Below the pieces are notes generated by a model. That model searched no databases, was not told the DNA's origin, and saw nothing but the letters and a program-made list of their open reading frames with translations. Shown piece by piece: positions 10,695-22,154 of a stretch of 64,000 nt of DNA (position 1 is the first letter of the stretch; each line of letters starts with the position of its first letter). The translations under genes and the position numbers were made by a program. This stretch comes from Chiua virens (lineage: Eukaryota > Basidiomycota > Agaricomycetes > Boletales > Boletaceae). The stretch covers positions 868,001 to 932,000 of the forward strand of contig JAHNUO010000015.1 in the NCBI GenBank assembly GCA_019787685.1, given 5' to 3'.

Positions 10695-13600
10695 TCAAAA
10701 TCCAGTTGAAATAACATTTTTTCCTTGTGATTTGAGCAGCAACTCCCAACCATTTTTGATACTTGGAATACTCTTCAGACTCAATTGAAATATAAATAAT
10801 CTTGCCAATATCAGGGGTTCATGGAGCCGTATTGGGACCCTCTTGGAACCGGCACCTCCCAGCTTCCAACTGACATGTGAGAATTTTGGGTACTCTGGGA
10901 AGTCTCTTGTAATGCCGGCGGTAAATTGGGGCCTTGCAAGCGCTTTCAAGCGGTGGGAATGGGAAATGGAAATTTCCGACAAATCAAAACCAGCATCCCG
11001 TGCAGTTTCGCAGAATGTTTTGAGTTTGTGATGAGTCGGAAAAACTTCGAGATCGTAAACGGCGACGTGGATAACCTTTTCATACAGGGCCTCGAAGTCT
11101 TCCCACTTGTGTGAAAACATGGCATAACGGTAGTACTTTGAGACCTCTTGCTGGACATGGTTGTGGTCAATGTGGGTCGTCGTGGATGAAATCAGCTCCA
11201 TGAAGATGGGCAAAGATTCGAATGCGGCTGCCTGCTGAGTTTTGTCACACAGACAACCAGTAATCGTGTTGATGAGCACTCGGGGCAATTCACGGATAGC
11301 ATCCTGAACTGCACTCCGAATTTCTTTTCTCGTGTTCTTGTACTGACGGCAGCGCTCTGAGACACAAGATGATCAATATATAATCCTCAGTGCAGAGTTA
11401 TCACCCTCACCACGGATATCTGCATCAGGCGAGTCTGACATCTTCTCAAGTAATGATTCGAAAGCATACAATGCATCCTGATAACGTCCTGTCCCACGCA
11501 ATGCCACGTACTTTTGCTCGTGGCCTGCAAGCGATACTGGATCGAGAGTGATAGCCTGATACACTTTGTTGGAAAATGGAGTGTAGTTAGTGACGATGAC
11601 ATACATCATTTGCGTCGTTTATCGCATCCTCCCACATGCCCTTCGCTACATGTGCCTTGCTCCGCTTGACGAACAAATCTTGTGGGGAACGTGGACCCAG
11701 TCCCAATGCGATCGAATAAAGCGAGATGGCCTTCTCGTATCTTTTGTCTGTCATCGCGGCGTCCCCGTGACCCTCCAACTTCTTGCAAGAACGAGCTTTG
11801 ACGTCCAACACAGCACGATGGTTCAAGCGTAGCCTGTGTCGCGGGTTCAGGAAGTCGGTAAGAATCTGTTTCGCCTCCTCGCTTTCGATGTCTTGTTCTA
11901 ATTCACAAATCATCTCGTGAAGACACTCGGTCGCATCCGCGATCCGGTTGACGGCTTCGAGGTATTCACATAGTATTTTGTAAACAATAAGCCTCGGGAC
12001 CTGGAACTTGATATCGAGATTTCAGTTTCCTTGATTCATGTTACTTAATGGAGGATGGCACGCACGCTGCTGGTAGCGGAAAAGGCATTCTTCCATGACC
12101 CATCCGTCAACCCCACTTTTACCCACTCACTCAAGACGCTCTCATGGTTCCATGGTAACTGTGGATCGAGCTTGATCGCCTGACAATCTTGCGTGACAAA
12201 ATCCAACGTACACAAACTGGAGACCACATACTTGATTTGTGTCGTCAAGCGCAGCTTCCCATAACCCCTTTGAAATATACGCTTGGCTTCGCATGACTAA
12301 GATGGCTTGCGGGAGAGCCGGATTGAGAGATAACGCGGCTGAATAATGGGCGATGGCCTCGTCGGGTCGCTGGGCAGACGCAGCAGCATCTCCGAAGGAC
12401 GGTAGCTTTTCGAGGCATCGCTGCCTGAAATCTAACGTAGATTGATCAAATGAGTGAAATCACCGGTAGCGCTGGCATGTGCCTCACCCGAAGCCCATCT
12501 AGTCCGTTCATTGCTCGTGCTTATCTCTGCTCCAAATTCATCGCTCATCTGATGGAAACACTTGACCGCGTCTATCATATTGTTGAATGTCTCGAGATGA
12601 TAACAGATAGCGCGATAAAGCACAAATCTTAGAGCTTCAAGCTACAAATAGCATGTTAATCCAAGAAGACACGAAATTCAAAGAGAGACTTGCGTTAATG
12701 AGGGCAGCCATGACATCATTCCACGAGGTTCTTGTCAGCATTGACTTCACCCATTCCATCAAGGCCGGTGCAGGGGTAGACGAATCAACCAATAGCGCCG
12801 TCTCCTGAAAAGTGGGAATGTAAACGGGGCCAGGATTGTTATTCGGATATATCGTAATGCAACTTGTGTAACACGATACTCACAAGGACGGTAGACAAAT
12901 GCTTCAATGTAATTGTCCCGCTCTCTCCACCCATTGCGATAAACTGGTCGTCTTTCGAGAGACAGCTCGAACGTACATCTTCCTTTTGATGGATGATCGC
13001 CAGCGCAACAGGACTAGACGCGTCCCAAATGGTGACTGTATGCCCCGAAGAGTATGTGAAGAGCATCCCGTGTTGCGGTACAGAAATGGCAGAGGAGCGG
13101 CTGCCAGTGGAAGGAACTGCCCATTTGAAATGGTAGACCCTGTGGATGCATCGAGTTTACGACCATACCGGCAGATACGACGAAGAGGTGGCTATTGGAC
13201 CAGGCAAAGCCACGGCGAGCGTTGTTGTTGCATTGTACGTGAATCTCGATGAGCTTGTTGCCATTTTTGCTATCCCAGATGATAAGATTTGCCGGAGTGA
13301 CCATGGCGATTTTGTCTCCCTGTGGTGAGTACTTGGCTGCTATGATCAAGGTGAAGCCACCAGGCTCGAGCGTTCTTATCATTGTCCAAGTCGCGACATC
13401 CCATACAAAGGCTCCGGGGCAGTTTTTGGCTGCCATGACGAGTTGAGTTGAGTCGGGCGAGAAATCTAATGAGTTGATGCGTGCCTGGGGTAGCTTCTGC
13501 TCGAATCGGTGTTCGTATGTCTCTGCGCTCCACACGTGTAAGCCGGTCCAATCTGTCCCCGCCGCGATCCATTTGCCATCATTGGAGACAGTGAGATCCA

Positions 13601-13837
13601 CGACAATTTCACTGTCCAATTTTAGTAGTGTTGCCACTTGTTGACCGTCTTGAAGTCCCCACACTTGAACTTTCTGTTGACCACCGCCCACCAGATGCTT
13701 GCCATCAGGCAAAAAGGTTACTGCATATATTTTGTCAGAGGATTTGATTTCACGTTCTGATCCGACGGTGAGTACTTGAGTATCAACACGGTCCCTCTCT
13801 GTCTGAACGCACCTCCGGTGGACGACGACATGGACAT
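10695..13837 (-). pseudogene. WD40-TPR-HET protein, frameshifted and 3'-truncated
   Basis: Reading from an ATG at 13837, a first exon splices into WD-repeat sequence (13760-12840; VTFLPDGKHLVGGGQ, SNDGKWIAAGTD, FSPDS, KYSPQGDKIA, VTIWDAS). TPR-like segments follow (12790-11390; 'ALMEWVKSMLTRTSWNDVMAALINA', 'AISLYSIALGLGPRS', 'KGLWEAALDD', 'AFESLLEKM'), with an apparently duplicated TPR block. The start of a HET domain comes last (11290-10980; RVLINTITGCLCD, YRYAMFSHKWE, KLKTFCETARDAGFDL). The expected next HET block (WSDTCCIDK) is absent; after 10980 the frame runs into unrelated sequence to a stop at 10695. Two frame shifts fall near 13165 and 13120 within the WD part. HET proteins are linked to non-self recognition in fungi; this copy looks inactive. 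The architecture is known from Agaricomycete families, from memory. Confidence 0.8.
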
Positions 13838-15890
13838 CCTGAGGGTAGTCAGAAGCAACCGAGGGAGTTACACGAACTTCCCTTCGTCTTATCTACCACA
13901 AAACGTTGTGGATGGTTGACAAAGAGCAGTGCACAGGGTGCATCACCTCGTGGTTTTACTGTAGAATGGGATTATCCGATCCAACTCAGGCTCGCCATTC
14001 GTTCACGTGCCTTTCTGCCAGTGAAGCAACACACCCTGGCTTGCCTCCGACAGGTCAATCACTTATTGTGAGATGGCGTATGTTCCTCTTGGTGAAGCAT
14101 TCCTTCCTGCGTGACACGGGAATCATCTCAGGGAAACTGGACAACCGCGTTCGGCCGAAGTTATCGGACATCGTTTCAAGGCCATTGCTCCAGCCTCTCG
14201 CCAAGCTCCCGCAACTGGAATAGCTACACCAGATACCGCTTTGCAAGATCGAAACATTCAAAATAGTCAAAATAAGATATACAGGAATCCGAGCGCTAAT
14301 TCATGACTAGAAAAGAAGAACAAAAGTGGGTCCACGCAAACCCTACAACTTGAAGCCTGCCAGTGGCCACTTACCGCTTCGATGAAGCGAATGTACCAGG
14401 AGACCCCCAGCGAGCAGATGAAGCCGAACAGGAAACGTGCATCAGGCCGGCGAGATTGATTCATCTAGAGGTCGCAAGAGTGTGAAGGAATGTTCTTGAA
14501 GCCAAGCAAGTGGAAATGTCGGCGATACTGACACGTGCTGTCTCAGAATGGAGGGCCAAGTGGAGGGCCAACAGGTGCGGGAGCGTATAAGCACGTGTTG
14601 ACCCGACAAAACGTGTTCAGGGGACGACGAAAGTGAGGGATTTACTGATAAGAAAACGTGGAGTCACGATGGGGCTCCTGGAGGTGAGTGAAATGTCAGA
14701 CCGCTGTGAACAGGGTTGAAAACGAAGAGAAACAGGGATGACTGGACGACGCAAGGAGAAGCGCAAGCTGCGACCCGCAACGAGTCGAGACCAGATTGCT
14801 AGCTGGAAATCTAGGTCAGGTCGAATCAAAAGAAGGACAATTTCGAGAATGTACGCGCCTAGACCATCTAAATCCTCAAAGAAGTATAAAAGCTCTGAAC
14901 ACGCCGCGTCGACTTGGAAAATCGCCAGCTAATAGAATTACCCACGGATCCACTCGCAAATTTAGTACCAATGGAGCGCAATGGAGCGGATTGCCACATC
15001 CCTGTGAATGTAGACCCAACTTATAAGTACCCGGGAGCAATGGAATTAGACGGACCACATCACCAAGCGTATAAGCAAGAGGGTAGACAGCTATCTGACC
15101 TGGAGACCCTCCGCTGTCATCCTCTGGCTAGAGACCAATGACGTGGCGATAGATTGGGTGATGGCAACAAGATGTGTACTGATTGGCAGCACTCTGATGT
15201 ATTTGCCGCTGTCTCGTGGTCTATACGCGGTTTCTACCTGTCTACTTGGACTTGGGAGGTCCATAGGCCAAGTTGTCCAATGGTCAAGAAGATAAAACGT
15301 AGTGGTCCGTGCACACACGTTGGTCAACGGCGCGCACAGAAATTCAACCATCGCCACAGTGCCGGCGAAAATCCGACACGATTCATATAGATGGAGAGTG
15401 CCGCTGATGGTGCCCTGATAAAATGTGATGCAACGGCAACACTCACCAATGACCCTGTGAGCGGCCTAGCCATTTAACGGTTTGAGCGGGAAGTGCGGCA
15501 GTCTCACAATGCACCGAGCGGTGCATTGGTAGAACCAGAACCAACGCCGGTTGACGACGAGAAAACGTTTCGAGTTGACGTTGATAGTGCGTGAGCGACG
15601 GAAATAAGTGAATCGAAGAGTGCCCTGAGGACATGCGGAGTCAAACCACCGACGTCGATGTCGAGTGAACCAAATATCCGTTGCAAGGAACGTTGTTCAC
15701 GGACACGGGAATGACAAGGAATGGAAGATCAAATGAAACGGACCTTGTGGCTCTTCTTTTGGAATGAGCGGTGACAGCCTTTTTATGCATAAAGGCCTGC
15801 CATTGTCTCGTTGGCCCTCGATACCCGCTTTATTACCCGCCGTATCGCTGCTGCTTGGCTCCACATCGCTCCTTCTCGTCCCTCCCTTCC
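13838..15890. other. Two-kilobase stretch without a recognised gene
   Basis: Only short open stretches occur and none continues through convincing splice sites. Lys/Arg-rich frames at 14738-14932 and 14796-15026 resemble random basic sequence. A perfect small hairpin (TGCACCG-AG-CGGTGCA) lies near 15509-15524. The last few hundred bases presumably hold the promoter of the secreted-protein gene that starts at 15891. Confidence 0.45.
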
Positions 15891-18164
15891 ATGTTCCCCT
15901 CTCGTTTCTCGGCCCAAGTGGCTCTCCCTTTCCTTCTCGCTCTAGCAGCCGACGCCTACGCAGAGTCCCATGTGGTCACATTTATAAACAAGTAAGTCCG
16001 ACACACTACCACGAGCGATTAGAAACTGACCATCGGTTCAACCAGGTGTGGTTATGGCACAGTACGCCCACCATCTGCTCGCCAGTGTGATTCATGGCTC
16101 ACTCCATGTCTATCTAGCCTACGCTCATGTACAATGGTAAAAACGTCCTCACCGGCGACTCGTACACAAGCAACGGTCCCTTTTCTGGAATTGGGTAAGC
16201 GATCCTCGAACATCGCACCACCTGCTTCCTGCAGTCCGCTGATTCCCTTTTTAATACGTTTCATAGCTACCTTCAGACGGGTGAGTTCTCGCACGTGGCC
16301 CCAGCGAGGTGAGAATCCGTTCTGAACGGTTTATTAGGTTATTGTAACACCAACGGCGAAAATTGTACGCTTTTGGAGACGACGCTCATCAACCCGACGG
16401 TGCCGGGCGGTGGTTCAAGCACGGATATCTCCTTGATCCCCCCGTGAGTCCGTTCTACCTTATCTTTCTGACTAATCCGACTGATGGGCATTCTCGATCG
16501 GGACAGCCATAAGTTTAGCGTCGAAACTTCGTTCGCGTGTGTCTCATTCAGATTCGTTTCTGGCTTCTTTCATGTGCTAACTTCCTCGATAGATATGACA
16601 ACGGTAACTGTGTTGGTCAGGGCAAAACATGTGCGTCTTTTTCTCTCCTCAGAAGGTCATGACTGATGTCCAACGACAACAAGGTTCGAGTGGGACCTGC
16701 ACAAATTCAGCCTTTTTCACTCCAACCGACTATGTTGCGCAGGTCGCTTGTCAGGTCGACAATGTAAGTCTGGGCAGTGCGTATCGTACTTGAATTCACC
16801 AACATTGTCCCGAAACCTAGGTCAATTTGGTGGTCGCGTTTTGCGCCGAAGCTTCACAACTCGTGCCGCAAAATCCAACCACTGCTGTCAATGCCACGAG
16901 CTCTTTGCCGCCGTCGAGCATCCCAACCTCGGTCTCTACTCCTTCAGGCACGCCAAGCTCAGACTCTTTCGGTTCTGCACCCGCACCGACAACTGCGCAG
17001 GTCAATGCCACGAGCTCTTTGCCGCCGTCGAGCATCCCAACTTCGGTTTCTACTACTTCAGGCACGCCAAGCTCACACCCTTCTGGTTCTGCACCCGCAC
17101 CGACAGCTACGCATGTCAATATCAACGACCCAGGTTGCGAGGAGTCTGAAACGATGGCACCTGCTTCCACGCCGACGCCGACACCCACAGAAACCTCGGA
17201 TCCCAACGACCCAGGTTGCGAGGAGCCTACACCCACGTCCACGCCGACGCCGACATCCGAGCCCTACGACCCGGGATGTGAGGATCCTGATCCGGCGACA
17301 GCTTCGGGCACACCAGCACCCTCCGTCTCCGCTAACCCCAACCACTCTCACCACTCCCACTCCCACTCCCACACCCATTCCCACTCAGCTGGACAGACGG
17401 CGCCAACGCCACACCCCTCATTCACCGGCAACCCCACCGATCCCGGTAATAGTGCCGCCTCCCCAGCTGGGCAGACAATGCTGGCAGGATCCCCTACTGA
17501 TACCGGCAGTCCCAGTGCGCCTACATACACGCCCGCGCCTTCGTCGACGGAAGGTCCCTCCGACCCAGGGTGCGAAGAGCCCGCTCCGACTACCGATTCA
17601 AATGCGCCAACCGTGACGCCAGCACCTACGCCGGCACCTACGCCCACACCTACCAGTGCAGGCACAGGCGTAGGTGGTGTGTTCGACCCGGCAGAATCGG
17701 ACCCAGGGTGCGAAGATCCCCAGCCGGTGACCACGCCACCGACTGCCCCAGCGTCGGCGTCGGCCGCACCCACGAATGCGCCTTCTGGCGACCCGAATGA
17801 CCCTGGGTGTGAAGAGCCACAACCGGAGCCGACGACCACCGCGTCTGGAACGGCATCAGCCCCCACTCCTTCAACCACAGAAGATCCTAATGATCCTAAC
17901 TGTGAAGAGCCGGAGCCAGCATCGTCCGTGCCCAGCGGGACACCCACCCCCACCCCAACACCCACCGGCACCGATTCGGGTTCTGCCCCGGCGTCGACGC
18001 CCACGCTGAGTGCGCCCGGTTCATCTTCGGGCAATGCAAGCATAAACCCAAGTGCTACCACAAGCGCTAGCACTACCTCCAGCGCGACTCCCAGTTCGAC
18101 ACCAGCCGGCGCGATGCGCCGTCACCGTGCCTTGAACCGCATTCATTATCATCAATTATCTTGA
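15891..18164 (+). CDS. Secreted 'glycopeptide' family protein with Ser/Thr/Pro repeat tail (601 aa)
   Basis: Nine exons join in frame: 15891-15991, 16046-16061, 16118-16194, 16267-16280, 16338-16443, 16507-16536, 16593-16630, 16684-16763 and 16821-18164. They total 1806 nt. Exons 2 and 4 are only 16 and 14 nt. The N-terminus has a hydrophobic signal peptide ending near AYA|ES, then the family hallmark HVVTFINKCGYGT-PTLMYNGKNVLTG. A compact Cys-containing domain (YLQTGYCNTNGENC, STDISLIPP, HKFSVETSFAYDNGNC, ACQVDN) extends to about residue 150. The remaining ~440 residues are Ser/Thr/Pro-rich, carry about seven DPGCEEP-like repeats each with one Cys, and include a His-rich tract (residues coded at 17338-17390). 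No GPI-anchor tail is seen. Extracellular or wall location is inferred; the function is unknown. Its 3' part is duplicated elsewhere in the window. Confidence 0.88.
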
Positions 18165-18654
18165 CCTTTTTTTCAAGACCATGAACTCCGCTGGATCGAA
18201 TTATATATCCCAGACAGCGAGGAGTCGGGCTGGACCATGGATGAATGAGCCTTGGATGAGCCTTGAAGGCATTGAGTGTTCCCAGTTTCCATTCTTTTTG
18301 TTTTCTGCAACGTTTGCGACGTGTCTTTCTTTAGTTTACAAGTCTCTCTTTCTATGTCTTGCGCGTGTTCGAGACACGCATGGAGGGGGCATGTTCATTG
18401 TTTACGCTTTTAGCATCGTGCGCGTTCGTCTACTCGACTATAAACACACTCTCGATGAGATCGTTGACGGCGTGTCGTATCGTATACCCAGTTACATTGT
18501 TCCTGAGCTCGAGCCTGTTGTTAAAAATACACGACTGTTTCTACTTGGATCTTAGGGCTCTGCAACCATTCGAAGGCGTTCGTTTATCTTTGGTCCTCGA
18601 TACTTGCCCCCTTACAAGAGTGTTCTCCGTGGTCCCAAATAAGCGAGACTCGCA
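18165..18654 (+). repeat. 3' flank block of glycopeptide gene (first copy)
   Basis: The block starts after the stop codon with TTGACCTTTTTTTCAAG. It contains words that recur at 19157-19560, 22920-23040, 38110-38350 and 40700-40975: CTTGCGCGTGTTCGAGACACG, ACTCGACTATAAACACACT, TACCCAGTTACAT, GGATCTTAGGGCTCTGCAACC. The longest open stretch in it (18181-18555) is not conserved as a frame in the other copies, so I treat it as noncoding. Confidence 0.75.
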
Positions 18655-19156
18655 AGGTCGCACCCCCGCTCCAGCTTCGGCGTCAGCCACACCTACAAAT
18701 GCGCGTTCTAGCGACCCAAAGGACCCTGCCAGTGGGTGTGAAGAGCCACAACCGGATCCAACGACGACGACCTCGCTGACCGACCCAGCTCAGCTTCAGC
18801 TTCAGTCGTACCCACTGGCACCCCGTCTCAGGCTGACGACCCTAATGACCTCGGATGTGAAGAACTTGCCAGTGAACCGCCGCATCTGGAGCGGCATCAG
18901 CCCCACTCCAACCACAGGATCCCAATGATCCTGACTGAAGAGCTGGAGCCCCCCAACATCCACTGGCACTGATTCGGGTTCTGCCCCGGCGTCGATCCCC
19001 ACGTTGAGTGCGCCCGGTTTATCTTCGGGCAATGCAAGCATGCCGAGCATGACAGGCATGGACCCAAGTGCTACCCCGAGCCCCAGTTCGACATCAGCCG
19101 GCGCGATATGCCGTGACCGTCGTGCCTTGAACCGCATTCATCCTCACTTATCTTGA
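18655..19156 (+). pseudogene. Glycopeptide gene fragment (tandem copy of the repeat tail)
   Basis: This is a diverged tandem duplicate of the Ser/Thr/Pro tail of the gene ending at 18164. It has the APASASATPTNA..DPKDP..GCEEPQPDPTTT region and the end segment resembling 17990-18164. The frame is broken several times and the signal-peptide half is absent. It is followed by a second copy of the same 3' flank block. Confidence 0.8.
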
Positions 19157-19722
19157 CCTTTTTTCAAGATCACGATGAACGCCACAGGATTGGATTATAT
19201 ATCCTAGACGACGAGGAGTCGGGCCGGACCATGGATGGACCAGCCTTGGATGAGCCTTGAAGGCATTGAGTGTTCCCAGTTTCCATTCTTTTTGTTTTCT
19301 GCAACGTTTGCGACGTGTCTTTCTTTAATTTACGAGTCTTTCTATGTCTTGCGCGTGTACGAGACACGCATGGAGGGTCATGTTCATTGTTTATGCTTTT
19401 AACCTCGTACGCGTTCGTCTACCTACTATAAATACACTCTCGGTGAGGTCGGGCGTGTCGCATCGAATACCCAGTTACATTTTTCTGAGCTCGAGCCTGT
19501 TGTCGTTAGAAATACACGATTGTGTCTACTTTGATCTTAGGGTTGCAACTATTTGAAGGTGTTTGTTTCTCTTCGTCGATACATGGACCTTACTATAGTA
19601 CTAGGTGTAGTGTTGTCCCAAAACAGGCGAGGTTTTCGCGAATGATAGCAATGCAGACACCGTGAACCGGGACGACGACTTGGTATGTGCGGTTTCGGAT
19701 TGACCTCCGAAGTGGTTACATG
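19157..19722 (+). repeat. 3' flank block (second copy) leading into HNH gene A
   Basis: It repeats the 18165-18654 block (ATCACGATGAACGCCACAGG..., GAGCCTTGAAGGCATTGAGTG, ...GATCTTAGGG) with small deletions, then about 150 bp that also precede HNH genes B, C and D (CTATGAACTGGACCCTTCTA near 19723). This linkage places the glycopeptide 3' end tail-to-tail with the HNH 3' end in every copy. Confidence 0.75.
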
Positions 19723-21087
19723 CTATGAACTGGACCCTTCTACTGACTGCAGCCACTTTCGAATATTTTCGTCACGGTTCTTGTCAACATCTGTGTCATT
19801 GGTGACAGATTGCCTCCTTTTCCTCTCCGTCGCTGCTCGCAATGACAAGTCCATGACGATGTCAAACGTGTCTGAACAAGTCAGCTGATCGGCTGTGTCA
19901 ATAACTCGTGCTTTGTTTCCGCTCCGTAGTTCATATCGACCCGAACCACCTGATGACGGACCCGGTACCTGTGCAGCGGTTTTTGTTTTCCGTGACGCAC
20001 CTTTGCCTCTTCCTCTTCCTTTGTCTCTGCCTCTGCCACCACCTCCATAATAAGAATGCCTTGCAACGCTCCGGACACGATCAAGGAAAGCTTGTGAACC
20101 CCAGGCCCGCAAAGCTGCGGCAGCGTAGCAAAGGTCGACAATAATGGCAGGCGGCCAGAGACTCATGTCTTGTGGTTGCCGTGCATCAGAATTGTGAGGA
20201 CTTGCAAGCGCTCACCAGAGGACCAACTAGAGACGGCAGAATGTACTGCAACGTAAGGCGATTTTCGGGAAGCGCTGCATCCGGCGGTTGATGAGTATAC
20301 GGAACGTCCTCCACCCCCAAAGCAAAATTTGGTGTCTATTTAATAAGATGCTTGAGTTGCATAGAATATACAGGAATGACGGCAGATCACAGACCTTTAG
20401 AAATACCATTTTGCCCGCATTAAGCACCCGGTGGAGGGTATCTGAAAGTAGGATGCCATTTGAGCATCGTCAATGTCGTCCAACTGGTCCACGCCAGGAC
20501 CGTACATTTGACCTCGGTGGTCAAAGAGTTTTGACATGTACTAGATTGAAGGGTCACAATTTGGTACCGATTGATAGAAGATTCAAGAAAACGTACATCA
20601 TTTCCCTTTGAATGGGGGATAAGATGGCATGCAGAGCAATTGGCTTCAAAATCGCCAGTGAGCACACAGGTTCCATCGCGCTCGACTATTCTTCCTCTGA
20701 AATTGTTCCTCCCAGTCGAGAACTGCGACGCGTGTGACGTCCTGTTGTCAATTGCATCGATATCGATGAAGCGAGGGTCACCTGAAAAGGTCGGAATCCA
20801 CAACATCATAGCACATAGGAGTTCAGCTTACCGTTTGATATAAAATAGTAAGCGCGAGGTTCTATCAGGGCCGTGTAGTCAAGCTCTGGGCCGCCCTCGG
20901 CTTCGGAGAGGTAGCCTTCTCGTCCGTGGATGGCGAACCCGAGGAACCTCAGCCACTTGAGAGGGTTATGAGAAAAGGTTGTACATTGAGCGAGCGGGAT
21001 GGACAATGCGACTTCGCTGTGATTGTCGATAGTCAACAGTAGCTTGACTTCAAGTTGGCTCGAGACGCTCGCGGCGGATTCGGACAT
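19723..21087 (-). pseudogene. HNH endonuclease-like protein, copy A, two frameshifts
   Basis: Exons: 21087-20832, 20781-20597, 20540-20395 and 20335-19723, collinear with copies B-D. The core HNH signature is present: ERDGTCVLTGDF, CSACHLIPHSKGND, then DDIDDAQ. Exon 3 is 146 nt where the others have 147, so the frame shifts inside the block encoding NGILL..HR, the metal-binding Asn/His part of the fold. Exon 4 is 613 nt (one extra base near 20200), shifting back. Taken literally, the active-site half is scrambled and a stop intervenes. The C-terminal half (basic Gly/Arg linker GGGGRGRDKGRGRGKG, then RYELRSGNKAR and ENIRKWLQSVEGSSS) is otherwise well preserved. The start is set by alignment with MSES... 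of copy D; an upstream open stretch could instead extend it. Confidence 0.8.
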
Positions 21088-21352
21088 GAAAGAGTCTGGG
21101 ATATGCGTTGATACGATAAGTCGAAGACATAGTTTACCAATTCGGCCCAGATCTACATACACAAACATACACCCTTTCTCACTGAGGAGCTTCACCCCTT
21201 GGAGATCACGAGTACACTGTATGATGCCATCATGTGGTGAGTGCACCTGCCACACCCTCAACTTGACGGCGCGGTGGGTTCGGATGATGGATAGGATGTC
21301 TGGGACCGTTCTGGATTGGGCTGTATGGCGCTGGTACGTGCGGTTTCGTGTT

Positions 21353-21976
21353 TCATCCTCCTTGCCCATACTGATCTGCTTCTTCAGCTAGCAGTCTCGT
21401 ACCGACTCGTTCGATTGAGTTGTGACGTGCATTGCGTCGCTCATCGATCATCTGTGGACCACTCCCGTCATATTCCACGTGTTTCAACGCGCTCTGGTCT
21501 TCAACTCTATTCGATGACTTCATTTCAACGCCATCGTCTCTCGTCTCTCGTCCTGGGCCTTCCAATACCCTTTGATGACCTCCAGGTGTGCTCTTCTCGC
21601 CACTTCGATGGTCATCTCTGCAGCTCGACTCAGCTTCCCTCTCCCTCTTGAGCTGAACTGGTCTTCGACCTGTGGTGTTTGTATCGCCGCCGCCTTCGTT
21701 CATATCGTTTCCGGGTGGTGCTGGGGTGCTGGGAAATGCATTGAACACGTGTCCGTCGCCCTTGGTACACTGATCAATGGAGCTCGACTGCTGTTTCCTC
21801 TCCCCCTTAAGCTGCCCTGCACCTCGATTTGGTGCGTTCGAATCATTGTCGGCTCTCAGGCTGGTTGAGGGTGTCAGTGGGGTCATTGCGTGCGTGCCTG
21901 TTGCTCGTTCGATGCTGATTCTCTCTCGACGTTTCCAGACCATCTGCTTTTGGTGGTCTGTGTCCACACAGTACAT
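21353..21976 (-). CDS. Unrecognised low-complexity ORF upstream of HNH copy A
   Basis: This is a 207-codon open stretch rich in Asp, Glu, Arg, Ser and Gly. It has an internal two-fold repeat of a QLK-x-ER...SS motif (GQLKGERKQQSSS and VQLKREREAESSC). It ends just where another minus-strand frame continues toward the HNH exon 1 (HRAVKLRVWQVHSPHDG...CMFVYVDLG, 21287-21135). It could be 5' coding sequence of copy A joined by an intron or frameshift, a separate gene, or a chance ORF in GC-rich DNA. Copies B, C and D have no equivalent upstream sequence. Confidence 0.3.
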   Translation of the reverse strand: MYCVDTDHQKQMVWKRRERISIERATGTHAMTPLTPSTSLRADNDSNAPNRGAGQLKGERKQQSSSIDQCTKGDGHVFNAFPSTPAPPGNDMNEGGGDTNTTGRRPVQLKREREAESSCRDDHRSGEKSTPGGHQRVLEGPGRETRDDGVEMKSSNRVEDQSALKHVEYDGSGPQMIDERRNARHNSIERVGTRLLAEEADQYGQGG

Positions 21977-22154
21977 TCATTCCATTGAATCGCCTATCTA
22001 TCTAGGTGGGTGTAGATGTGGTGCGGTGTGGTCGTTTCGCCGCCCGGGTCGTGTAACGACCCTGGTCGCCATCCGGGTGAGTTCTCCTCCACTCTTCATT
22101 CCACGCGCTCTGGTTGACGTTCTTGGCTTCTCGCCATCATCTTAGGCCTGTTCC

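Noticed and set aside
9862..10714. Two long overlapping plus-strand ORFs of 223 and 276 codons
   Set aside because: They are translations of the 16-bp minisatellite in two frames; the unit has no stop codon in either. No start context or domain supports a protein.
16777..18073. Long ORFs on other frames and on the minus strand over the glycopeptide gene
   Set aside because: They shadow the repetitive, GC-rich tail. Only the plus-strand frame joins eight upstream exons and a signal peptide in phase.
21353..21976. Assignment of the Asp/Arg-rich ORF as an extra domain of HNH copy A
   Set aside because: No clean splice in phase was found and copies B-D lack it, so it is listed only as an unrecognised ORF.
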